In this document: piece after piece, positions 10,451-21,737 of the stretch | How positions within the stretch are numbered: the first letter of the stretch is position 1 | Layout: each line of letters opens with the position of its first letter | DNA from: Pyrenophora tritici-repentis | Lineage: Eukaryota; Ascomycota; Dothideomycetes; Pleosporales; Pleosporaceae | Direction: 5' to 3' | DNA: 64,000 nt | NCBI RefSeq assembly: GCF_003171515.1 | Contig: NC_089392.1 | Span: 2,790,001-2,854,000 of the forward strand | Notes under the pieces: model-generated | Told to the model about the DNA's origin: nothing | The model's database searches: none | Seen by the model: only the letters and a program-made list of their open reading frames with translations | Translations under genes and position numbers: made by a program

Positions 10451-11228
10451 ATGGGTCGCGAACTCCAGAAGAAGAAGAACAAGTCTTCCATCCCCAAGAA
10501 GCGCCAGAATGGCCCGTCCAAGAAGAAGATTCTGCAGAACCCCATCATAGCCAAGCACTGGTACGTGCCACCACCTTGTACTTGGATGCGCACATCTAAT
10601 AGCCGTGTGTAGGAACCAGAAAGAAACTCTATCGCAAAACTACCGCCGTCTCGGTCTCACAGCACGCCTCAACCACGCAACGGGTGGTACCGAGAAGACG
10701 ATTGCCCTGCTCGGCCTCAACGACGCAAATTCCTCGCGCGCCGACATAGCCGCTGGTAGCACCGCCGATGCCCTGAACATCGTATCCAAAGCCAAAAAGC
10801 CCGAGAACATCCCCACTGAGGAGATCGAAGTCGAGCGCGACCCCGAGACCGGTGCCATTCTCCGCGTAACAGGCACCCTAGAGAAGAAGGACAACCCACT
10901 CAACGACCCGCTCGTCGAGATCGAGAATGAAGACGAGGACATAGAATGGAATGGTTTCGCCATGGTGCCCGAGCAAAGGGGTGGCGAAACAGAGAACCCA
11001 GTCATCAGAGAACTAGAACAGGCGGCGTTGAACGGTGCGAAGAAGGCTCCCCGAGGCCAGAGTCAGCGTGAGCAAGAGTGGGTTGAGCGCTTGGTTGCCA
11101 AGTATGGGGACGACTATGCCAAGATGGCACGGGATCGCAAACTCAACCCTATGCAACAAACGGCTGCGGACATCAGGAAACGAGTTACCAAGTGGCAGAA
11201 ATTACAAGGAAAGCCATGGACAGGATAG
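10451..11228 (+). CDS. NOP16: Nop16 family ribosome-biogenesis protein (60S assembly)
   Basis: Two exons, 10451-10560 and 10613-11228, with a 52-bp intron (donor GTACGT, acceptor TAG) splitting a Trp codon; the product is 241 aa. The N-terminus is MGRELQKKK followed by a Lys-rich tract, the hallmark of Nop16. The C-terminal half carries the conserved region with aromatic and Lys residues near the end (KWQKLQGKPW). Yeast Nop16 is of similar length. It is a nucleolar component of pre-60S particles. The middle is acidic and variable, as usual for the family. Confidence 0.92.
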
Positions 11229-11749
11229 GCGGATGAGGCATAAGAAGCGGCGTTTTGGAGTTTTCGGTGCATGAGTCACTCAAAACTAGCTCGAACTATC
11301 TACTTACATACAGTATCTTACGGCTTACCAGCGATGATCGTCTTCGGTAGCTATCTCAATCTTTGCCAATTCTGGTATCGGCACCTCACTTTCTTCCAAA
11401 CACATCACAGGTATCATTTCACATGCGTTCCAGGACAAGTAGTGGTGTGTGGTCTGTATTGTTGGACGTCATTCTCTTTTTTGCTGTACCCGCGCGCCCA
11501 CCGCCTATCATCCTAGACATAGCTATGAATTTCGGTATAAGAAAGCACATCAAATCCAAGATGGCGGCATGCCTTTACCTACCCTTGGACCCACTGATCA
11601 GTACAGCAGTCAGACGCAGCTAACACGGCATCATATATAACGAGTCTTTTACCTCTTCCTTCGACCTTACAATTCCTACAACGAACTTAGTCATCTTATT
11701 TCTATCCACAATAGACATCAAGTCTTTCAGTCATCGACCACACCAAAGC
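11229..11749. promoter_or_regulatory. Intergenic with a TATA-like box upstream of the RBR gene
   Basis: TATATAA at 11634-11640 lies about 110 bp before the RBR start codon and is followed by a pyrimidine-rich leader. Nothing else is recognised. Confidence 0.5.
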
Positions 11750-13073
11750 ATGTCCGAGAACACAATGGCTAGCTTCACACCCAACGACAACACCTTGAGC
11801 AATGCTCCCCACCCAGATGATATTGACATTGCACCCCGCATTTGCGGCTACTGTAACGAGTATCTTGCCATAACCGACAAGGCTAAATCGAGTGGGAGAT
11901 ACTGGAAAGGCTGTAAAAGGTGCCTCGATGAGCGTGCAGCGAAAGAGCAGAAGCGGATAATTTTCAAGAGAGCGAAAGCTGAATTAGTAGGTGCATCATT
12001 TCCCACATTTTCGTGCCAACTGTGAGAGTTTCAAGTCGACAAGTTTATCCCATCACGAGATAGCGTTTACTAGACGACAACGCAGAATATTGATATCGCG
12101 ACCAGACATGGTGGCAGATGCTCCTACGACTTTAGAACAGATGACGAGCAAGACAACGAAGAAACCTTCTTCATCAAGCAAGAAACATCATCCGCCTTAG
12201 ACCCCAGCAGCTTCTGCAAGTACAATGCAGGAGACACTTCCGACGACACCAACCTCGAAACCGCCGAATGCACTGTTTGCACACTCCCCTACTCAACCCA
12301 CACGTTCCTCGCGCTCCCATCCTGCACCCATCCCCCCTCCGTCTGCAGCACTTGCTTTATCGAATGGCTCACCACCCAAATCCCCAACCTTCAACCGATC
12401 CCCTGTCCCTCCACTGCCTGCACTACCTTCTTAAGTCACACCGGCATTCACACCCACGCGCCCCTTCCTCTCTTCACCCGCTACGACGACCTCACCATGC
12501 GCAGCCTCCTCAGCTCAGACCCTTCCTTTCTCTACTGTCTCAATCCCAGCTGTACCTCTGGCCAGATTCACGATTCCGGTACCGCAGGCCCTATTTTCCG
12601 GTGCGCGGAATGTGGCTTCAAGATGTGTACGGCGCATGAGCCTGTGGTGCCATTTCACGAGGATGAGACGTGTGCGGTGTATGTGGAGCGTGTAGAGAGG
12701 GAGAGACAGGAGAGGGAGGCTAGACAGGAGGAGGATGAAAAGAGGAGGCGCGAGGAGGAAGAGGCGAGTAGGGAGGCGGTTAAGAGGGATGCGGTAGAGT
12801 GTCCCGGGTGTGGGGTTATGATTCATAAAATGGCGGGGTGTGATCATATGACTTGTAAGTTTGTCTGGTGGTGTGGTCGACCGTTTGGAAGGGATGCTAA
12901 CAATGATAGGTCGAAGGAAGGGGTGTAGGTTTGAGTTCTGTTACATATGTCGGGCACCGTACAAGCGGGAGAGGGGTATTTGGAAGGTGGGCAATTCGGC
13001 GCATGAGAAGGTCTGTATGCATCATTCAGATAGGCTGCCAGAATTTTTGGCATTCTTGCCAAGACGAGATTGA
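11750..13073 (+). CDS. RING-IBR-RING (RBR) type E3 ubiquitin ligase-like protein
   Basis: Exons 11750-11986, 12086-12854 and 12910-13073 join in frame to give 389 aa; the introns are 99 and 55 bp. The N-terminal exon has a small Cys motif (C-x2-C ... C-x2-C) and a basic helix. Exon 2 begins with an acidic linker, then RING1-like cysteines (C-x2-C at about 12270, further Cys/His to about 12345), then an IBR with its Cys pairs (12530-12650). A long Arg/Glu coiled coil (12680-12790) separates these from the RING2-like region C-x2-C ... C-D-H-M-T-C. The last exon adds a C-x2-C and the terminal His-Cys residues. RBR ligases pass ubiquitin through a RING2 cysteine; the substrate is unknown. A second start at 11765 is possible. 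A decayed paralogue lies 0.9 kb downstream. Confidence 0.82.
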
Positions 13074-14000
13074 GTCAGGGGGTGTTGAGGGTGTTACTTT
13101 GGGGTTTATTTGAAAAAATTCTTTGGGAGTTGAAAAGCCTACATGGGGCTGAGGCGAGTTTCTACGGCCGAAAAAGACAACTTGCACATGTGTGAGGAGG
13201 TGTGCTTTTGTTCTTTTTTCTCGATCATCTATGGATCTTGGTTTTCATGGCGTTGCTATATCTTTGGGTGTCTGGTATAGCCATCTGAGCACATCTTCAG
13301 ACTGTTTATCCCAAGTCTGATAAACACCTTTCCTTATCTTCAAATGGTATTAATATCACACAGGTCCCTACAGGAGCTTCATGTAGAAGGTTCCTACGAA
13401 TTCCTCGCCCTCTGAGTAACGAAAGACGACACAGAAAGAACTCCGTCTATTCATTTCTAAATAGTGACAACTCGATCATACCAATTCACATCTATGCTCT
13501 TTTCCTTTTTCTCTTGTTCCATCAATCAAGCGGCTAGGACCATCATCTCCAGAATCTATGGAACGAACACATTCATGACTCCCCTCACAAGATCACATGT
13601 CTTCTCTACCCCTTCTCTACTTCATTTCTTTTCCTCGGGTAAATTTTTGGCATTCCACTTATCGCTCACGGCTTCGTTTCGGGCGTTCCAAAGGCTTCAT
13701 CCATAGCCACATGCAGTCACTGATAGATCCGCCTGGAGTACTTCAGTACATCTATGCTGTGACTTAGGTTGCTGCGTATCTCGTTCACGCATCTCTGTAT
13801 AGCTGAATGCTTGGGGAACCCGTTATTCACAAATCACTCTACTTCAATCAGGCCCTAAAGCTCGCCTCAGAGCCGTTCACCTTTCTTATCTGCGTGTTCA
13901 CGAAGTACGGCGCGGCTGTCAGCCTCCCCGCAGGTCGTCGCTCACTGGTGTGCTGTTCAGCTCGCTCTTGGGGATAAACAAGCTGGTTAGTTGGTAGAGG
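13074..14000. other. Intergenic, no gene recognised
   Basis: About 0.9 kb between the two RBR copies. The 80-codon frame at 13464 is hydrophobic and Phe/Ser-rich with no support. The lost 5' exon of the RBR pseudogene may have been here. Confidence 0.45.
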
Positions 14001-15138
14001 CTGGCTCTTCCGATTTTCCAGTCAGCACGACTCTCAACGCAACTGACAGAGGAAATCACGGACCCACAAACCCCTGCCTACAAGGGCTGCGAGGAACACT
14101 TTCAGGACCCCGTGGACAGGAAGAAGGATGGGAACTGGTATGTGAATTGCATCACTTGCCGGAACAAAGCCAAAGCTATCCGACGTCGGGAGAAAGCTGC
14201 ATACGGGATGTGTTTTGGGCAGAAGAAGAATCGTAAGTGGAATCATATTATTGAACAGAATGGAAACTAATCACTGCAGCCAGACGCATCGCAAGGAAAT
14301 ATTCACGACGAGGAACCCGGCTCAGAGGATGCTCTGTAAGTGTGTGGTCGTTGTGGAAATTCCTTCTGCGCGCACGACCTACCACGCCTCACGTCTTGCG
14401 AACACGAGCCAGAATACTGCGAAGCATGATTCATCGAAGGACTGTCAGTCATGATCAACGGCGCGAACCCAGAAATCATCCAGTGTCTATCCGGTTGCCC
14501 CACCCGTATCACCTACGAAGATATCCGCAACCTAGCCCCATCGGATATGTTTGAACGGTAAGCCGCACACCCATTTATACCAGGAGAAAAATCTGAAAAA
14601 CATATAGTTACGACAACATCCTTACGTGCCGCGCAACCAACGCCGACCCTAACTTTCAGCGGTGTCTCAATCCAGGTTGCAATTCTGGTCAAGTTCACGA
14701 CAGCACCCATGGGCCCATCTTCACCTGCATCCAGTGCCGCTACCGCATGTGCACCAACCACGATCCACCCGTCCCTCTCCACGAAGGCCAGTCTTGCGCG
14801 GAGTACATATTTCACAACGATAAGGACCAGCAAAATGAGGCGGCTCAAGCAGAGGTCGCTAAGATGTCTGTCGCATGCCCGGAATGTGGAGCTATGATCC
14901 ACAAGTATGATGGGTGTGATTACATGACTTGTTAAGTTTGGACCGATTGATGATGTGGCAGAGGGTTTAGATGTAATCAGATCGGATGCTGACTAGTATA
15001 GGTGGATACCCGAAATGTGGCACTCAGTTTTGCTATCTTTGCCGTGCGCGGTATGCTGGAGAGAAGGGTATCTGGAAACTTGGCAATGCGGCGCATGAGG
15101 CTAAGTGTAGGTACCATTCTTCTCGGCTGGGTAGGTGA
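14001..15138 (+). pseudogene. Decayed paralogue of the neighbouring RBR E3 ligase
   Basis: Exon-like blocks 14001-14232, 14284-14557, 14608-14930 and 15002-15138 join in one frame across introns of 51, 50 and 71 bp. They reproduce the RBR order: an N-terminal Cys motif, an acidic linker, RING1, IBR, a linker, and a RING2-like C-x2-C with C-D-Y-M-T-C. The same last-intron position splits the final Cys codon as in the gene at 11750. The frame carries TAA at 14337-14339 and TGA at 14427-14429, the second at a RING1 cysteine position. The last donor is GTTAAG, and there is no in-frame ATG upstream of the first block (TAG at 13995). Both stops survive any intron choice I tried. It is therefore probably non-functional, although purifying selection was clearly lost late. 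Confidence 0.75.
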
Positions 15139-15982
15139 GATGTTGCATTTCTGTCGACTTGGCTAGGGATAATGTGACCCAATGCTGAATGAGGAGCGGC
15201 ACGATGGGAGTCTCAATGAGTCTTGGTCACGGGATTTGATGGTGTGTATCCGGCTTTTTGGCCGCGAATGAGGTCGATTTACTGGCCTAGATGGAAGATC
15301 AACACTTTGAGGTACTGGATAACATGTCACGCTTCCCCCCTTTCCATACCTGGCTTTATTTTCCTTTCCCTGAGTTTCCGTAAGCCTTGGCAACAACACT
15401 TTCTGACATCAACACGAGATCTGCATCCCAACCCTCTTCAACCCTCATGCGATCTGAAGTCTCCAAGATCCGCCTTCAAACTACGTCCAATAACACATAA
15501 CTCGTTTACTTCTCCTCCTCCTCCTCATAACGCATATACCCAGTCGTAATATCACATCGATCCCGACGCCGCGCTCAGACCAACATGCAACAAAGCAAAG
15601 CTCCATCTGTGCGCAGCTGAAAGGTCCCACAGAGATCCACAGTAACGATACTATTGGGACACAGAACCGCGATCAGACCTACATCCAACAAGCTGACGAA
15701 ATCATGTTTGCGCGGCTGAAGATTCGCACTCAAGTACACGATGATGCCATGAAGTCAGACCCTGCGCTTGGAAAGATTTCGAACAAAGAAGTGAAGTGGA
15801 GTCTGCACGGATGGGGAGGTATATGAAGAGTCAGAGGTGTTATAAAAAGGTCGCGGTGCAGCGAGGAAGATGGGTATCCAAGAACTTTGACAGCACTACT
15901 ACATACAAGTCATTATAATAACATTTATCACATCTTTACCTACGTATCCAAAGATCCAGATATTACGGATTATCTACCTACA
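15139..15982. other. Intergenic with one unconvincing open stretch
   Basis: A plus-strand frame is open from about 15493 to the TGA at 15824-15826, but its only ATG is at 15704 (40 codons). It could be the remains of a 3' exon. No domain is seen. Confidence 0.35.
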
Positions 15983-16384
15983 ATGTCAAGCTCAAACCAA
16001 GGCCAGTCCACTCGTCCCCCAAACCAAGCAGAGATAAGGCTTGGCCAAACAGCCCAGAACATACGTTCCGGAGAATTAGGCGGTCATCAGTTCGGCACCA
16101 GGGATAATCCACACAGGGAAAGTATCAAAGAAATCACAAGAGGATACGATGGTTTCGATAAGAACGCGACAGTGGAGGAAAACAAAAAACAGGCCTCCTC
16201 GACCCAGATCAATCCCAGCCTCGGTGAAAGCTCCAAAGCCAACCCGCGCATGACCAACACACCTGCTGGTGACGCTGCCGGAAGTTCCAAGAAGGAAGGT
16301 GGTGCGAACCCGACACCTACGGCGAATGCAGAGTGGAAAAAAGACCGGATATTCTATTTCCGAATTGACGAACTAGTCGGATGA
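15983..16384 (+). CDS. Hypothetical small hydrophilic protein
   Basis: The first ATG (15983) gives 133 aa rich in Ser, Asn, Gln, Gly and Pro, with no membrane segment and no signal peptide. It is probably intrinsically disordered, ending in a more ordered basic/aromatic stretch (Trp-Lys-Lys ... Phe-Tyr-Phe). I do not recognise it. Support is the length of the frame with biased hydrophilic composition, and a CAATG context after an A/T-rich leader. Confidence 0.45.
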   Translation: MSSSNQGQSTRPPNQAEIRLGQTAQNIRSGELGGHQFGTRDNPHRESIKEITRGYDGFDKNATVEENKKQASSTQINPSLGESSKANPRMTNTPAGDAAGSSKKEGGANPTPTANAEWKKDRIFYFRIDELVG

Positions 16385-18696
16385 TTAATCTATGGAGAGT
16401 GTTGGGGGCTGGGACATATGAGTCTTGTAGACTGGATGTTAATGATGGACATTTTCGGCTAAGATAGATGGATAACTCTGTACCGCATTCTTTACATCTC
16501 GTTTGCTTTCAACAAGTATACCAATTCCAAGTAATCTTGCTAAACCTTGTGAGATCTGCTCGTGCCATCACGCTGGGAATGATGAATCATACATTCTGGT
16601 GACATCAGAGCGGCTGGGGCTTTATCCCCGCTGATGTGGCGGATGACACCTGAGCGCCAGAAAGTGATCATCGCGCTGTAAATCGCAGTCATGTCTCTCA
16701 TAACTCTATGCCCACATTGACTCATATTTGGAGCTGTTGAGTCATTTCAGCATATAGATTGCATTCGCAAACGACGTTCGTGTTCGCAGCAATATTAAAG
16801 TCGGAGGGAACTCTATCGCATAGTTAACATTGCCCCCAACAACCGACAATCCTAGAATTCACGGCTATCACTAAATATCTCAACAACGTCACTATGTCTT
16901 GTTTCTAAGAGAACCAACGCGAAAGTCAATAGGGAAGCGCCTTTGCGGACAAAAAAGCCAATCAGGCATCAAAAGCCCACTCCAGTATCGCTGCTGCAGA
17001 TCAAGGCAGCGCGGATCCAGACCAGAAACCTCGAACTGCAAACGAGAATGCAACGGAGGGTATTCTGGGAAACAGGCCAACAATTCCACTGGAGGAACGT
17101 TCTAGGGGAAAGGGCAAGGGAAAGGCGGGAGACGGGGTAGCGGGGAAGTAGCGTCGGAGATCATGTGGGTGTTTAACTAAACGGCGTCTCAACAGCTTCC
17201 TGGGGTTTGAAATTCCGCTTTTGTGGCTTTACTCCATATATCTATATATATTTACCTCGCTGGAGATCTTGTCTGCAGGATGAGGTTGTCCAGTGAGGTG
17301 GTGCGGTATGGTATTCACTAAGTAGTTGCAACGTAGCGACATTCGAGCACAGCGCCGTGCATCGGTATAATCCTCACTAAACGAGTATGAGGACAAGTGA
17401 CAATGGTTGCGAGATATTTGTATTGGCCGTGATGATGATCGCAGGCAACGCCTCGACAGATAGATCTGGTTGTCCCCTACGCCGTATCTCAATGCATCCG
17501 TTCGGGATGTTCCACAAAGGACCTCGATATCGCACTACTCAGAGGCGAATCGTCGCGAACCAAACGCATCGTCAAAGGTAGCGCGCATACATCGAGGGCG
17601 GCGACGTGCGCATCAAGAGAAGTGTAGCTCTAACCCTGCTGAAGGTTTAATGTTGTGGCGTTATTGCAAACACACAAGCCATCCAACACACATGCTCACA
17701 CATGTCAGCCTAAAAAACGTCGCATCTTCCCAAGGCCACCGGCTCATTATGTTTCGCGCTCGCCCTGCCCGATGTTTCGGAACCACGACGACGGACAAAG
17801 AAGAGACACCTCTCGCCTCAACAAACCGCGCAAATCGATGCAATCGCCACGCAGTGGCAAACAAAATAACGCATCGGGACAGCAATGTCGCATGGCTAGA
17901 AGTAAAATGAGGCCGAGAAGCGCGCATACGGCAATGTTGGTCAATATCGATGTTCCCAATTACTATAGCCCGGGTACGCACCGCTGCATAACCGGCGTCT
18001 GCACTCGCCAACCGGAGAGATCCCGATGTGGCATTACCCGCAACGCCATGCCCGTTGTGATACCACACGCTGACTCAATGCATACTACCGTTTCACACTC
18101 CGCGAGCGGTGGAGAGGCGTTCTGCTCGCAGAAGAAGCTTGGTGTTGCTGAGACAGACTGCGACACCTTGCGCAGGTACGGCGGACGGAACCGGGCGTTT
18201 CCGAGGTGTATGGGACAGGGGTTTTGTATGCCTTGGGCGCGGTTCTGTCAACGTGGAAGGACTTGCGAAGTCGGAAAGCGCGGGAAACGAGTCGAGCTGA
18301 ATCGCAGTCGGGAACAGAACAGGGGCACCTGTCAGTCTGTTCTGTCCGCCTGTTCTGTGGCTTGTTAATAGGCTGCGGGAATAGGGAAGGGCTCACTGGA
18401 AAATAGAACAAAGGTGCGAAACTGAATGATTGAGAATCATTGATTGAAGTGTCTATATTTCCGTACACAACGTGTCGTCCAACCATCAATACCGTTAACC
18501 GCGAACTCCTCATCATCCGGTCCGCGTTGCGCAGGATCCTGCAGATGTAATGTGAAAGAAAAGATGGTACTCAAATATAGAAACCATTGAGTATTAACAA
18601 CATTGACGTCTGGAAAAATTGCAATTGCTCCATGTGCAGTGACGTCTTTTGGATGAAATAACCAGGGCCGAAGAAGGACTAAACAGAGTAAACTGC
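16385..18696. other. Gene-poor stretch of 2.3 kb
   Basis: No confident gene. Between 17655 and 18516 open frames overlap on both strands: 237 codons plus, 135 and 143 codons minus. A minus-strand frame at 17747-17959 holds a strongly hydrophobic segment followed by several cysteines but lacks an ATG. It could be an exon of an unrecognised minus-strand gene. The rest looks non-coding. Confidence 0.4.
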
Positions 18697-19290
18697 TCAG
18701 ACTTCGGTGATGGCTACGAGGGTCATCTTGGGCGCATCCTCCTCCTCGACGACCTCGTCACGCTTCTCCTTCTTCTCACCTCCACCGGCGGCGGCGGATC
18801 CAGCGGGGACGTTGACACCGGGGTTGACGATGATACCGACACCGGCGTTCTCAGTGCCCATTTCGACCTTGGGCTGGTCCTTGAGGGCCTCCTTGGCGTA
18901 TCCGAGAGCTGCGTTGAAGCCAGCGAGGTCGCGCTTGATCCACTGCATGGCCTCCTCGACGGCGTCCATCTTGGACTCGACTGGCTCACGCTTGGCGATG
19001 GGAGCGTTAGCGCGCTTTCCGAGAATGTCCTCGATCGCGCGGCGAAGGTTGGCGCGTTTGGCGGGAGGTGCTGCTGCAGCGGCCTCTGCAGCGGCGGGCC
19101 TAGCACCACCGCCACCAGCTGCGGCTCCGGAAGCAAGAGTAGCCATCAGTTCTGAAGCTGATGCTGTAGATCCCAGCGAGATCTCTCCATCACCGACTAC
19201 CAGGGCAGGAGAGTAGGCACCCAAGTTGATGTTAAGGGGGACGGCAGCGACAGTGGCGACGAGGGCAAAAAGGACGTTCTGGGCAAGCAT
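18697..19290 (-). CDS. Secreted Ala/Gly-rich protein with dibasic (Kex2-type) sites
   Basis: A single exon of 197 codons from ATG 19290. Residues 1-17 form a signal peptide (hydrophobic core LFALVATVAAVP). The mature part begins with a conserved-looking Asn/Leu/Gly segment, followed by an Ala/Gly/Pro-rich linker. Several Lys-Arg pairs come next (in GKRAN, AKREP, IKRDL and EKRDE contexts), spaced so that Golgi Kex2 protease would release several peptides. It then ends in an acidic tail. No cysteines. The function is unknown; it may be a cell-wall or processed secreted protein. The upstream region on the minus strand has a TATA-like GTATAAAT near 19365. Confidence 0.7.
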   Translation of the reverse strand: MLAQNVLFALVATVAAVPLNINLGAYSPALVVGDGEISLGSTASASELMATLASGAAAGGGGARPAAAEAAAAAPPAKRANLRRAIEDILGKRANAPIAKREPVESKMDAVEEAMQWIKRDLAGFNAALGYAKEALKDQPKVEMGTENAGVGIIVNPGVNVPAGSAAAGGGEKKEKRDEVVEEEDAPKMTLVAITEV

Positions 19291-21737
19291 CTTGTCGGTT
19301 TGAAGTTGATCTTTCGATTAGATGAGGGGTAATAAGTATTGGTGGTGGATGGATGATTCAGTGTATAAATGAATAATCAAAAAGTAGTACTAAGTGATAG
19401 AAATTGGTCGCACAGCGATTGGATTGAAGTGAATGTTTGGTGGTTGGTGAAGATGAGTGACCGGACTGAAGAATAGTAGAAGTGGGCTCATGAGCTTCTT
19501 ATACACACATGAACCTCGAATGAATCGCCTTAGCATCTTCGTGGGTCGTCCATCGTTGTGGCACTATGCCAAGCTGTATTAGCCCAGTTGGATTAGGTGT
19601 GAAACTTTCATGCGGCCGCCAAGTGTCGGTAAGCATAGCATGGCAGAGCTTTTGCTTTTAGACCGGTTGTGCCAAGCTGCTCTGGCCGTTTGATGTTGGG
19701 TCGAAACTTTTCTGATGCGGAGCCAAGGGACGATAAGCGTGTGCTCGATGCTAGTTGCGGGTGGTATAGCATGGGTGCCCTGGAACTCTCAGGCTCGAGT
19801 TCCGGCCTGAGGAGTAATGAGAATCCCGTTCTCAACTATGAGGCCACTTTTTTTCAGGCTGCATGTGGCCGCAGCTTCCTGTGTTGTCACAAACTTGGAC
19901 AGGCTCGGAAATCGATCTACCCCATGGATAATGGAGCGCGAGGTCCACTAGAGTGCAGCTCACCTGGAGGACTGGGGATCCTTTGGTAGTAAAGCTAGAC
20001 CGCCCGCGTCGAACCGTCCCGTAGTCTTCTGGGCGCATCAAGAACTTCTTGGGGGTTCAGAGAAAAGCCAAGATGCAATCTAAAGCGATGACAGGTGGAG
20101 AAGGAAGCCGTACAATGCTTGTGGTTCCAAGACGGTTCGACTTTCTTGTGTGGCTTGCCAAGTAACGGTGATGCAGGCAGTCCAGCGGAAGGGGACTCAT
20201 CCACCCAGATGAGCATCGATCGCCGGTTCCTGAATGCCCAAGGCAACGGGGGAGTGCCTTAGGCCGGCCCCTAGGTGGCCTTCCTCCACAGCGTTCGTCT
20301 GGGGGCCAAAGGCCAAGAATGACAGCGCTAGGCAATGAGCTTCGAAGGGGTAAGCCTTCAGCGCAACACTTGGCGTCTGACCCGTGTGGAGATCAAAATG
20401 CTTCAGCGGGACCAAAGACGAGGGTACCGGCAGGAGAGTTGCCGTGCCAGGTTTGAGAAGTCGACGTTATTAGGTGATTCCGTACTAAACGGGCTAGCGT
20501 GCTCCTTTGAGGCTGGAACTCCTACGGAGGTGCGACATCTCGATTTCTTGGCTATGGGGACGCGAAATCGACGACGTGCCCCCAGACGCAAGCTGGAACC
20601 AAAGCATGAGCCTAGACGTGGTACTAGTTGTAATTGGACAGTGCGGGACCTCCCATGTGACGTGCGCCTGTCGACAGCCTCCCGGGAGCGTGGCCTCATT
20701 GTCACATATTCACGACTTGGCAGGACGGGTTCATCGTATCAGGACTCGCAGACGTAAGCGATCAAGGCCAAGAGATATCGCAGCCTTCGCCAGAGGATGC
20801 GCGTCCTTCAAGTGCCGATGTTGAATTAGGATGTTCGGCCGTTGACCCGGAGTATTAAGCCTCTTGCACGCGCCGTTGTCGATCCCGAGCTGATCTCACC
20901 CGCAATGCGAATTTGCACACAAACACGAGCGGAGTGGAAACTCTTTTCGTGGCCTTAGGTGGTCGTTTCCCTTCCTGAACCTTCTCGGGGCAATTGTTGA
21001 TTTGAAGCATCATCAAACGCGCCTTCTCACCGGAACCTTTCTCTGATGACGGGCGAGGAAACATTTTACCCAGCCGTTCACAGCGCGCTCACCAATACCC
21101 ATTCGGACGGTACACTTCTAGAAGCCCTGCAGTGGTACGCCGCCCAACCTTCTCATCACACCCAGAAACTGCCAACGTTTCCAAGCTGTCAGTAGTCTTC
21201 TTGTTTTTAACAAGCTTCGCTCTTGTGGGTCTCGACCACGAGAGTCATGTCTTTTAACTTTCGCTTCATCCGTCACATGCGCACCACAGGCGATATGTGC
21301 ACCTTTATAGCAGCCAGCCACCTCGCGCCAGCAGCTGCGCACGCATTGAGGCCACAACAAAGCATGTTCGCCGCCACTATACTTAGGCAACCCTCAGCGT
21401 GGTTTTGGTGTGACTGCCAATGATTCACGTGCGCCTGTGGCTGAGAGGAGTTTTCTCCGCCATGCAAAGGCATACGGCACTCAGTCTCACGATGTGTTAG
21501 TTGATCCCTGTTTGAGATCTGCAAATCCGGAACACTACCTTGTACTGTATGTCCCCTTCACGTGGGAATTGTCATCATATCTGGAGTTCATTTTGCGCCC
21601 GCAATGAAACCAAGATCGCAGAGTCAGATTGTAAGTTTGCGCCGAGAGATTTTGCATGATATTGAAGTCAGTGATAGTGAAGGAAAGTGAGCACATTCAC
21701 ACGTGATGTACCGGTGGTACATGTATAGGTGAGCATG
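19291..21737. other. Gene-poor stretch of 2.4 kb
   Basis: The longest ATG frame is 140 codons (20335-20757), Arg-rich and without domains. An imperfect 70-bp duplication lies at 19567-19635 and 19670-19740. Nothing else is recognised. Confidence 0.4.

Noticed and set aside
14427..14429. Selenocysteine at the in-frame TGA of the RBR copy
   Set aside because: Ascomycetes are not known to make selenoproteins, another in-frame stop lies 90 bp upstream, and no start is found.
14336..14448. An intron removing both stops of the RBR copy
   Set aside because: A GTAAGT donor and a CAG acceptor exist, but the join shifts the frame relative to the downstream IBR and deletes RING1 ligands.
20335..20757. 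140-codon ATG frame as a gene
   Set aside because: Arg-rich, no domain, overlapping frames of similar length on both strands; looks random.
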